Assembly: GCA_038210375.1 (NCBI GenBank)
Contig: JBBQWT010000001.1
Coordinates: 170,592 to 234,591, forward strand
DNA length: 64,000 nt
Direction of reading: 5' to 3'
DNA from: JBBQWT01 sp038210375
GTDB lineage: Bacteria; Acidobacteriota; Terriglobia; Terriglobales; Acidobacteriaceae
This document shows, piece after piece, positions 48,137 through 55,221 of the stretch (positions are counted from its first letter, which is position 1; the number at the start of each line of letters is the position of its first letter). The notes under the pieces were generated by a model. The model was not told the origin of the DNA. It was given only the letters and a program-made list of their open reading frames with translations, and did no database searches. The position numbers and the translations under genes are program-made.

Positions 48137-49419
48137 TGATCGGCTCGCAGCAATATGCTGGGATCAAATCGCATGGCCCGGCGAATGGAAATTGCGCTGC
48201 CCAGAAGAGTGATGACGATGGCAATGACGAGCGTGACCGGCAGCAGCACGGGTTCGACCGAAATTGAAGATCCGAAGATCACCACACCCATGCGCCGGGC
48301 GAGGAGCGCACCCACCAGAAATCCCGCACTCCCGGCAAACAGGGCCAACAGACCAGATTCAGTGAGGAACAGCGCGGCAATGGTTGAATCCGTGCCTCCC
48401 AGGGACTTCATCAAACCCACCTCACGCTGCCGCTGCACGACGCTGGTGGTCATCGCGGCGGCCACGGCGAGAACCGCGGCGCAAATTGAGGCCAGGCCAA
48501 GAAACCACATCAAGCCGGAGATGCGGGAGAGTACTTGTCCTTCATTTTGCGCAACCTGGCGAACCTGTTCCGCTTGGGCATGGGGAATCGCTTCGCGCAA
48601 TTGCAGGGCAATCGAATTGGCATAGGGAGAGCAATACCAGCGGTCGTAATCCTGTGGTTGCAACCTGGAAGGGTCCTTCCGGGCAAACGCGTCTTCCGGC
48701 TTGGTGAGGGCGCTGACGAGAACGCGCCGGACCGCACCCGGCTTTCCCGCGAGCCGCTGGACCAGACTTAGCGGCGCCACCAGGCCTTGGTCTTCACTTC
48801 CGCCGGTACGCAAAATTCCGGCAACGGTGGAGTTGGTCACGCCGGCGGCCTCGGTCTTGAGAACGACATGATCTCCCGTTTTCAGACCCAGTCTGGTGGC
48901 GAGTTTCTCGCCTACCATGAGGGATTCAGAATCATCAGCGGGCCAGTCGCCCTCCACGTGCCACCAGGGGTCAATCTTACGTACGCCGGCAGTGAAGTTG
49001 TCCTTGCCAAAATTTAAAGATTTTGCAAAGTAGGTGCCTTCGATATCGACCGATGTCAGCGCAGGTTCGCCACTGCGGCCAAGCAGCACCGGAGCGGTGA
49101 GGAACGGAGCAAATCCATAAATGTTGTTGTGCCAGAAAATGCTTTTGATTTTGGGAAGGTCAGATTCACGCAGAAACGCTCCCGCCGAGAGGGGTTTGAG
49201 GTTGATCCCCCCGACCTCGACATCGAGGTTATCTTCCTGGGGATAGATCACCAGGTTGGCGCCGTAGGTGCGCAGCTCTCGGTTCATCTTGTCGCCGATA
49301 TCGGAGCCCACCGCGATCATTGCGGTGACCACCACCATGGCAAGAAATACGGCTGCTCCGGCGAGCAGCTTGCGGCGCCGCTGGCGGCGAAAGGAATTGT
49401 ATAGAAGCAAAAAAAACAT
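48133..49419 (-). CDS. FtsX/MacB-type ABC permease (first of pair)
   Basis: 428 residues with the same topology as the next gene. The N-terminus is basic (RRQRRRK) before the first transmembrane segment (LLAGAAVFLAMVVVTAMIAVG). A large periplasmic domain of about 260 residues follows (LRTYGANLVIYPQEDNLDV), then FtsX transmembrane segments with REVGLMKSLGGTDSTIAALF. Starts two bases after the FTR1 stop. Similar permease pairs with an ATPase accompany FTR1 in the Campylobacter p19 iron locus, which is why an iron role is favoured over lipoprotein transport. Confidence 0.88.
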   Translation of the reverse strand: MFFLLLYNSFRRQRRRKLLAGAAVFLAMVVVTAMIAVGSDIGDKMNRELRTYGANLVIYPQEDNLDVEVGGINLKPLSAGAFLRESDLPKIKSIFWHNNIYGFAPFLTAPVLLGRSGEPALTSVDIEGTYFAKSLNFGKDNFTAGVRKIDPWWHVEGDWPADDSESLMVGEKLATRLGLKTGDHVVLKTEAAGVTNSTVAGILRTGGSEDQGLVAPLSLVQRLAGKPGAVRRVLVSALTKPEDAFARKDPSRLQPQDYDRWYCSPYANSIALQLREAIPHAQAEQVRQVAQNEGQVLSRISGLMWFLGLASICAAVLAVAAAMTTSVVQRQREVGLMKSLGGTDSTIAALFLTESGLLALFAGSAGFLVGALLARRMGVVIFGSSISVEPVLLPVTLVIAIVITLLGSAISIRRAMRFDPSILLRADQ

Positions 49420-49421
49420 AG

Positions 49422-50666
49422 TTATTCTTGCGCTTGGCCAGCGCCAGAGGCCAGCGCGTCCTGCGAAACCACAACCGATTCAGCAGTCACGGAGGCTTTC
49501 AGAGGAATCGGATTGCATCCGCCGGCCAGGCCCATGGATTGAGGATTTACAGGAGCGGAGCAGTTCTTGCAGGTAATTCCGCCGGGACCCTTGGCAAAGC
49601 CGACGTTTCCGCAGATCTGGCAGGCGTCAAGAACCACGGCCACGTTGCCATCCGGCTTTTTGAACAGCAGAAACCGTACCGGCTTGTTGTTTACGGTGGC
49701 GGTATAGCGATGCAGGTCGCCATCGGCCAGGTCGGAACGGGGAATGGTGATCTTGCCATCCGCGAAAAACACGGGGTTAGCTGCGGGCTGGGCGTTAGAT
49801 GCTTTGGCGTAAATAAACTCAGCGGTGATCAACGATATGAAGACGAAAGAGCTCAAATAAACTGAGGCCATCCAGAAGCGCTCGCGGCGGAGCGTCCAGC
49901 GCTCCTTGCGCCCCTCGGCGCGGGAGGCCGTGGCCTGGTCCGGGCGGCGGCGGCGGTATTCGAAAAGCACCATAACAGCGGCCAGAGCCAGAATGGTTAC
50001 GGAGAAGAATGAATCACTGCGGACGATGGGACCGATCAGGGCCATTTCCTGCCGGCTGGAGGGAAGGACGCCATTTTCAGAAAGCTCGTGCAATCCGGAA
50101 ACGAGCAGTTGGATGGCCACGAAGATTAAAATCACAGTGGTGACCTTGAAAAACTTTCCTAGATTGATCTTTACGCTTCCCTTGACAAACATGACTCCAA
50201 AAGCCACGGCGAGAGCGACGCCGAGCAGGGTCCCAAGGAAATTTGTAAGTTCGGTGGAGGTAAGCGAGACCGCGGAGAGGATCAGCACGGTTTCAACGCC
50301 TTCACGTAACACCATCAAAAACACGAACAGGAAGAGCCCGAGCCGGGAGCCCCGGCTTGCGAACCCTCCCACCTTGCTCTCGATGTCGCCCTTCAGAGTC
50401 TTGCCCGCCTTGGCCATGAAAAACACCATGGTCACGACGAAAAAAGCGGCCACCAGCATGACGTAGCCTTCGAAAATATCCTGGTTAAACTGGGTCCGGG
50501 AGATAACGACTGCCACCAGGACACTGCCGACGAGGGCAGCCGCCAAGCCGTAATAAACGGTGTTTCTCAGGCGGGAAAGGCCCACTTTGGCAAGGTAAGA
50601 GAGGGTAATTCCGATAATGAGGGCCGCTTCTACGCCCTCGCGCAACGTAATGATGAACGCCTGCAT
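49422..50666 (-). CDS. FTR1-family high-affinity iron permease with Cys-rich C-terminal domain
   Basis: 414 residues. The FTR1 domain (about 1-270) has seven transmembrane segments and two REGxE iron motifs: R9-E10-x2-E13 (LREGVEAALII) and R121-E122-x2-E125 (LREGVETVLIL). After a last transmembrane segment comes an extracytoplasmic DUF2318-like domain (about 300-414) with cysteines in pairs, C349-x2-C352 and C366-x2-C369, plus C384. The cysteines could bind a metal cluster or do redox work on iron. First gene of a four-gene operon with two permeases and the ATPase-regulator fusion. No P19-type periplasmic iron protein was found in the window. Confidence 0.92.
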   Translation of the reverse strand: MQAFIITLREGVEAALIIGITLSYLAKVGLSRLRNTVYYGLAAALVGSVLVAVVISRTQFNQDIFEGYVMLVAAFFVVTMVFFMAKAGKTLKGDIESKVGGFASRGSRLGLFLFVFLMVLREGVETVLILSAVSLTSTELTNFLGTLLGVALAVAFGVMFVKGSVKINLGKFFKVTTVILIFVAIQLLVSGLHELSENGVLPSSRQEMALIGPIVRSDSFFSVTILALAAVMVLFEYRRRRPDQATASRAEGRKERWTLRRERFWMASVYLSSFVFISLITAEFIYAKASNAQPAANPVFFADGKITIPRSDLADGDLHRYTATVNNKPVRFLLFKKPDGNVAVVLDACQICGNVGFAKGPGGITCKNCSAPVNPQSMGLAGGCNPIPLKASVTAESVVVSQDALASGAGQAQE

Positions 50667-50700
50667 TGGCCCCCAGCCGGATTGAATTCAACCGCCTGAT

Positions 50701-50739
50701 AATTGAAATTGAAAATGAATTTCATTTTCAACTTCAATT
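50701..50739 (-). promoter_or_regulatory. 39-bp palindrome upstream of the iron operon (Fur/DtxR-type operator candidate)
   Basis: Inner arms TTGAAAATGA (50709-50718) and TCATTTTCAA (50722-50731) around ATT; outer arms AATTGAA (50701-50707) and TTCAATT (50733-50739). Only the central three bases and one pair (A/C) break the symmetry. Composition and shape match Fur- or DtxR-type iron boxes. It lies 35-73 bases upstream of the FTR1 start, over the expected promoter. Confidence 0.75.
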
Positions 50740-50844
50740 GTAATGGTGGGCTGCAAAACGCGTCAACGAATTGAAAATGCGGGGGTGGTCAAATTCTCCT
50801 GGTTGAATGCTGCGCGCCTGTCCGATGGGGTGGATCACCCGCCA

Positions 50845-51903
50845 TTACTGGCGATACAGGGAAACAGCGCTGTATCCGTTCCCCTCTTGGACGGTGAACT
50901 GGACAGGCAAAAACTGCTGTATCACCTCCATGTTGGTTCTAGCATGCATGTTAAGGCTAGTTGCCGTGAACGACCCGGCTCCGGCCAATGCCATAGGCAA
51001 CAGCAACTGGTCCGCAAGATGCTCGCCTACCGCCGCGTTGGACTTGAGATAGGCCCCTGCCTGTTCAGCCGCGACTGTCGCGACGTCTTCTGCGCTGATC
51101 CCAAGCTTTCCGAAAGCAGTGAATATCTCCGTTACGCCGGAGCTCTTTATCTCGATCATCACCAAATTACCGGGGCTCACGGAGTTCTTGGTGTCCTCGC
51201 AGAACAGGCACTCCGGGCCCCAGTCGAGTAGTTTTCCGACCGTATCCAACTCGCGGCGAGCAATGTGATACGGCAAGTTGGCCACGAGAGCCACGGCCCG
51301 TTTTGCGCTGATCTCGTCACGCACACCCAGCGTGATCGGCTGTAACGCAGCGCAGGGTTCGATCTCTACAATGAAGCGACCTCCACCCGCTGGGTAGAAA
51401 CCGTAACGATGTAGTTCCACTTTCACTCTTGGACCCATACGCTCAACCAGCGGCAAGAAACTTTGCTGCAGAAAGTCAAAAGGCGGAGCAGCAGGGTTGT
51501 GCGTTCCGCCCTCGATCTCAATGTGGCTCGGACCTGGAGCTGTCATCAGCGCGGGCAAAATCGTCTGGAGCACAAGGCTACCGCTGCCTGCCGTTCCAAT
51601 CGCGAAGCGATAGTCACCGGCACGAATCTTGCCCGGCACAAACGTTATCGCCATCGAACCGAGCGCTGCTCCTTCTACTTCGCCAGAGCCGATTTCTGCA
51701 GCCGCTTGAACCGCCGTCAGGTGTTGCCGCAGCAAGCCTGGCTTCTCCCGCCGTCCTCGAATGTTCTCGATTCGGAAGGGTATTCCGGTTGCGAGCGACA
51801 GGCTGAGCGACGTGCGAAGAATCTGCCCTCCGCCTTCACCGATAGACCCGTCGATCCGAATCGTTGCTTGTTCTTTCAGCAGGCCACTCTCCGCTTTCGG
51901 CAT
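50845..51903 (-). CDS. rtcA: RNA 3'-terminal phosphate cyclase
   Basis: ATP-dependent conversion of RNA 3'-phosphate to 2',3'-cyclic phosphate. About 352 residues from ATG 51903, which has AAAGGA in the upstream rtcB end; ATG 51909, overlapping the rtcB stop, is equally possible. Conserved segments are DGSIGEGGGQILRTSLSLS (phosphate-binding), RGRREKPGLLRQH, FYPAGGGRF and AVGEHLADQLLLPMALA, in which the histidine is the AMP-accepting residue. Second enzyme of the rtcBA pair; reading frames overlap, so they are coupled. Confidence 0.96.
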   Translation of the reverse strand: MPKAESGLLKEQATIRIDGSIGEGGGQILRTSLSLSLATGIPFRIENIRGRREKPGLLRQHLTAVQAAAEIGSGEVEGAALGSMAITFVPGKIRAGDYRFAIGTAGSGSLVLQTILPALMTAPGPSHIEIEGGTHNPAAPPFDFLQQSFLPLVERMGPRVKVELHRYGFYPAGGGRFIVEIEPCAALQPITLGVRDEISAKRAVALVANLPYHIARRELDTVGKLLDWGPECLFCEDTKNSVSPGNLVMIEIKSSGVTEIFTAFGKLGISAEDVATVAAEQAGAYLKSNAAVGEHLADQLLLPMALAGAGSFTATSLNMHARTNMEVIQQFLPVQFTVQEGNGYSAVSLYRQ

Positions 51904-51905
51904 GC

Positions 51906-53135
51906 TCATCCTTTCACGCAAACCACCTGGCGAAGAGTATGCACGATCTCAACTAGATCGGCCTGGGCCGCCATTACAGCTTCGATGGGCTTGTAGGCTG
52001 CGGGCGTTTCGTCGATCACATCCACGTCCTTACGGCACTCGACGCCCTCGGTCATGCGGATGTGGTCTTCCACCGTGAAGCGTTTTTTCGCTTCATGGCG
52101 AGACATAGCCCGACCAGCACCGTGACTGCAGCTGTGGAAGCTTTCAGGGTTGCCCTTGCCGCGCACAATGTACGAGCGCGTTCCCATGCTGCCAGGGATA
52201 ATGCCCATGTCTCCCTCGCGAGCACGAACCGCTCCCTTGCGCGTGACCAGGACGTTCTGCCCGAAGTGCGACTCCCGTGCCACGTAGTTGTGGTGGCAGT
52301 TGATGCCTTTCAATTCGGCCGTGAACTCGGGCAGCAAGCCAGAGTTCCGCACGGCATTCACGATCTGCTGCATCATCAGGTCGCGATTCGAACGGGCGAA
52401 GTCCTGCGCCCACTCCACCGCCTCTATGTAGTCGTCGAAGTGTTCGGTGTGCTCAGGAAAGTACGCCAGGTCGCGATCTGGCAAATTGACAAAAAATTTC
52501 TCCATGTCTTTCTTCGCCAACTCAATGAAATAGCTACCCATCCGATTGCCCACGCCTCTCGATCCGCTGTGAAGCATGAACCAGACATTCTCGCTTTCGT
52601 CCAGGCACACTTCGATGAAGTGGTTTCCCGTCCCCAGCGTGCCCAGGTGGTTCGCGTGATTGCCACGATCCAACTTAGGGTGCTTTGCAAGGATGGCGTC
52701 ATAGCGAGGCTTGAGGCCAGCCCATGATTCCTGGGTGTAATTGGGAATGTCGTGCCACGCGCCTTTGTCGCCGGCTCCCCCGTGATTGGTGCGGCCATGG
52801 GGAACAGCCATTTCAATTCCCTCTCGGATGCCGAGCAGATTGTCCGGTAGATCGCGCGAATTGATCGAGGTCTGCACCGCCATCATTCCGCAACCGATAT
52901 CAACACCTACGGCGGCTGGGATGATTGCGCCCTTCGTTGGAATCACGCTGCCGACCGTCGCACCAATTCCCCAGTGCACATCGGGCATCGCAGCTATCCA
53001 CCGATAAACAAACGGCAATTGAGCGACATTCAGCAACTGACTCCTGGCCTGATCCTCCAACTGAACTCCTTTGGTCCAAGCCTTAATCGGAACGCCGTTC
53101 TCGCCGCGAATTACGTTGTAGGTTTCGCCTGACAT
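51906..53135 (-). CDS. rtcB: RNA-splicing ligase RtcB
   Basis: GTP- and manganese-dependent ligase that joins 3'-phosphate or 2',3'-cyclic phosphate to 5'-OH RNA ends. 409 residues. Metal ligands D79 and C82 (VGVDIGCGMM), the GTGNHFIEV block (168-176), HH at 281-282 and the guanylylated H338 in CSHGAGR are all present, so it should be active. ATG with GGAG upstream. Preceded by the Y-RNA-like region and downstream of the Ro60 gene, the arrangement known from enterobacterial rsr-yrl-rtcBA operons. Confidence 0.97.
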   Translation of the reverse strand: MSGETYNVIRGENGVPIKAWTKGVQLEDQARSQLLNVAQLPFVYRWIAAMPDVHWGIGATVGSVIPTKGAIIPAAVGVDIGCGMMAVQTSINSRDLPDNLLGIREGIEMAVPHGRTNHGGAGDKGAWHDIPNYTQESWAGLKPRYDAILAKHPKLDRGNHANHLGTLGTGNHFIEVCLDESENVWFMLHSGSRGVGNRMGSYFIELAKKDMEKFFVNLPDRDLAYFPEHTEHFDDYIEAVEWAQDFARSNRDLMMQQIVNAVRNSGLLPEFTAELKGINCHHNYVARESHFGQNVLVTRKGAVRAREGDMGIIPGSMGTRSYIVRGKGNPESFHSCSHGAGRAMSRHEAKKRFTVEDHIRMTEGVECRKDVDVIDETPAAYKPIEAVMAAQADLVEIVHTLRQVVCVKG

Positions 53136-53171
53136 TTTCGATCTCCTGATCTTCGAACTCTTGCCCCTGAC

Positions 53172-53353
53172 ATGAAAAAAAGCAATTTACTGTATCGAGC
53201 CGCTGAGCTTACGGCGACGATCGGTGGAGAAACGTATTCTCTGGCGCTCTTCCAGCTTGAGCTATCGCACCTGGGACGAGGGCGACCCGGATTCGAACCG
53301 GGAACATCCAGAGTCATGTAGTTCCCCCGGCATTCGCCGCAGGCTTGCAGCAC
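53172..53353 (-). ncRNA. Y-RNA-like RNA 2 with permuted tRNA-like module (candidate)
   Basis: Read on the minus strand. The outer stem CGGCGA/TCGCCG encloses the GGCGAATGCCGG box (plus 53327-53338). The stem GGGGAA pairs with TTCTCC and CTCTGG pairs with CCAGAG. Next comes a canonical T-arm CCCGG-TTCGAAT-CCGGG (plus 53286-53302), an acceptor-like stem formed by TCGCCCT and GGTGCGA, and a D-arm-like GCTC-AAGCTGGAA-GAGC preceded by TA (plus 53246-53264). Strand order is T-arm, acceptor, D-arm, so a tRNA elbow in permuted order, with the anticodon stem replaced by the long stem. A run of seven T (plus 53175-53181) ends it. Confidence 0.65.
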
Positions 53354-53460
53354 TGGCGACAAGTGTGGACGAGAGTTTCCAAGCCCTTCGGGCCGGGAAG
53401 CGGGGATCGAACCCGCATTGCCATGTACTCCCGCCGGCATTCGCCAGCAAGTTGGAAAGG
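53344..53460 (-). ncRNA. Y-RNA-like RNA 1 (candidate)
   Basis: Minus strand. The stem CTGGCGA/TCGCCAG (7 bp, extended by CTTG/CAAG) carries the same GGCGAATGCCGG box as RNA 2. It continues with GGCGGGAG pairing to CTCTCG-T-CC (one bulge). Inside are a T-arm GCGGG-TTCGATC-CCCGC (plus 53400-53416) and a closed hairpin GCCC-GAA-GGGC flanked by TTCC/GGAA. No D-arm-like element was seen. It overlaps RNA 2 by a few bases, so both probably come from one precursor. Salmonella also has two Y RNAs (YrlA, YrlB) at this place. Confidence 0.6.
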
Positions 53461-53535
53461 GCCGACAAGTTCAATCACCGAGACATGACATTTAACAGGA
53501 TGTAGTCCCGGCTAAGCATTCGGCCCACTTGTTCC

Positions 53536-55093
53536 TCAAAGCGCTACTGCGTCCATCCGTGCGATCCAGTGGTCTGGCGCAAGCCGGCCAGCAGAGAATG
53601 CGGCGACGAGTTCGAAAACATGGTCCGAAAATCCTCCTATATTAAGAATGTCTTCTCGCTCCGCCGCCTGCGTTGTCTGGTTTGGCTGGATGTCCAGACA
53701 GACCAGTCGAGCACGAGGGATTCCGTTTCCGGAATTCCGCCCACTCCGCCATCATAGCCGTACCAAGTCCCCGGCCCTGGTCGACCCACGATTCGTTATC
53801 GGAAACGAAAATTACAAGGTCGCCTTTTGCCTTCCGCCGGTTCAGCCAGGCAATCGCCGAGCTGCAGTTCGTGCCACCTCCTCCGACGGAGGCGAGCCGT
53901 GTAGCGTTGGTCATCACGCTGTCGCGCGAGTTTAGTTCCAGCGGAACCACCGACTGTTCAAACGGCAAAACCGTCGTCGCAGGATTCTTCCGCAGGACTG
54001 CCGCGGCCACTAGCGCCGCGACATCGATGCAGCGGACGCTTGTGGTCGAGCCCCGGCGATGGCCGGTTACCGGACTAGACATCGAACCAGAAACGTCCGG
54101 GCAAACAACCACAGCTCCATCGATTGACGGTACATTAACGATTGCCAGTTCCATCGCATCCTGGAGCGCATCCCGGACTGCCTGCGGTACCGCGGCGTCA
54201 CAGTTCTGATACGCCGTCAACAGTTGATACGGAAACACGCGTGCCCGCTCTATTTCGCCCGGATCGCGCAACCGGTCCGAAACCTGACGAACCAAGCCCG
54301 GGTCTTCAAATACGCCGTGGCGAGCGAACGTATTCAAGTTCATTCGCATGGTCTGCCACGACGCTTTTCGGGCAATGTCTCCCCAGTCCTTTCCCGTTAG
54401 AGGCAACGCCGAGAGAAGCATGAACGGCAAGTCCGGCACACTCAGATCTTCGCCAGCCTTGAACCGTTCGAATTGCAGGACCAAGCCAGGCAAAGCGCTC
54501 GGCTCATACGTTCGGCCCAGCATATATCCATAGAACGCTTCCCGACGCTTGCTGCCGGGTCTGGGGTGGATCATCTTCACAATGTCCGCGAGGGACGGAC
54601 TCTGACCCGCGCTAGAGCTGAACAGAACTTCTTCGTCCTGACGAGCAAGCCAATCCCGAATCAGGCGCTTCGGTGCGCTACCAAGGGATTTCCGGCCCAC
54701 CACTCCCGATCGAACAATCTGCACGTAGGTCCGCAGCATACGCATACTGTCTACCACGCGGCCGAACACCGCTTCGTGAAGTTCCGGGTGTCGGACGGAT
54801 AGCCAAGCGCACAGCAGAGCGGGCATGTCCTTCATGAAGGAACTGGTCCGAGAATAGACCGCCAACCGAGCCACGAACTGTGGTTCGACGAGGTCGCACA
54901 ATTCCAGAACGCGAGAAAGTTGCTGTTCCGCGGTGGCATAAAAAGTCCGCCCGAAACAGCCAGTCGCCGCATACTGCGCCAATGCTTGCTTGGGCGTCAG
55001 GCTGTAGGCCGGGGCGTTTTCAGAATTGCGCGTGTCGGTTCTGGGGATCAGCGCTTCTTTGAGACTGGCGAAAAGCGTTTTGTTTGCCATCAT
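53536..55093 (-). CDS. rsr: Ro60/TROVE-domain protein with C-terminal vWA, interrupted by a frameshift
   Basis: Ring-shaped RNA chaperone that binds Y RNA and misfolded RNAs. The uninterrupted frame runs 55093-53642 (483 residues): TROVE HEAT-like repeats about 1-340, then vWA with a complete MIDAS (DVSGSMSS, GGTNCSS, VSDNESW). The last 23 residues of that frame look random. One base earlier in register the sequence reads as the family C-terminus (RARLVCLDIQPNQ, INIGGFSDHVFELVAAF-type), ending at TGA 53536-53538. The shift is a single extra base at about 53716, in CCC-T-CGT. ATG 55093 or 55090 with GAGGAA upstream. Either a mutation, a sequencing error, or +1 frameshifting. Confidence 0.88.
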
Positions 55094-55118
55094 GAATTTC
55101 CTCGCTTCGAAATTACTT

Positions 55119-55137
55119 ATGCAGGTGCACTACCAAA
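55119..55137 (-). promoter_or_regulatory. Sigma54 (-24/-12) promoter of the Ro60-rtcBA operon
   Basis: Minus strand reads TTTGGTAGTGCACCTGCAT: GG (-24) and GC (-12) separated by exactly ten bases, with T before GG and A after GC as in the consensus YTGGCACGRNNNTTGCW. Predicted start about 55109, some 15 bases before the Ro60 ATG. The divergent gene is the sigma54 activator RtcR. Confidence 0.75.
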
Positions 55138-55182
55138 GCGCAACTTACTGATTTTATTAATGATTGTTATTTTCTAGTATTA

Positions 55183-55204
55183 ATTATTTATCCCAATAAA
55201 TAAT
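55183..55204. promoter_or_regulatory. AT-rich inverted repeat, candidate RtcR site
   Basis: Perfect arms ATTATTTA (55183-55190) and TAAATAAT (55197-55204) around TCCCAA. It lies about 50-70 bases upstream of the -24 element of the Ro60 promoter and 18 bases before the rtcR start, where an enhancer site, possibly also autoregulatory, would be expected. The whole 55140-55220 stretch is AT-rich. Confidence 0.45.
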
Positions 55205-55221
55205 GTTTTATAATAAAAGAT

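Noticed and set aside
53281..53416. Two tRNA genes suggested by the perfect T-arms
   Set aside because: No complete cloverleaf or anticodon arm can be built in normal order; the Y-RNA-like fold explains the pairing better.
53224..53505. 93-residue ORF on the plus strand
   Set aside because: It lies opposite the Y-RNA-like region, has no ribosome site and shows no protein-like pattern.
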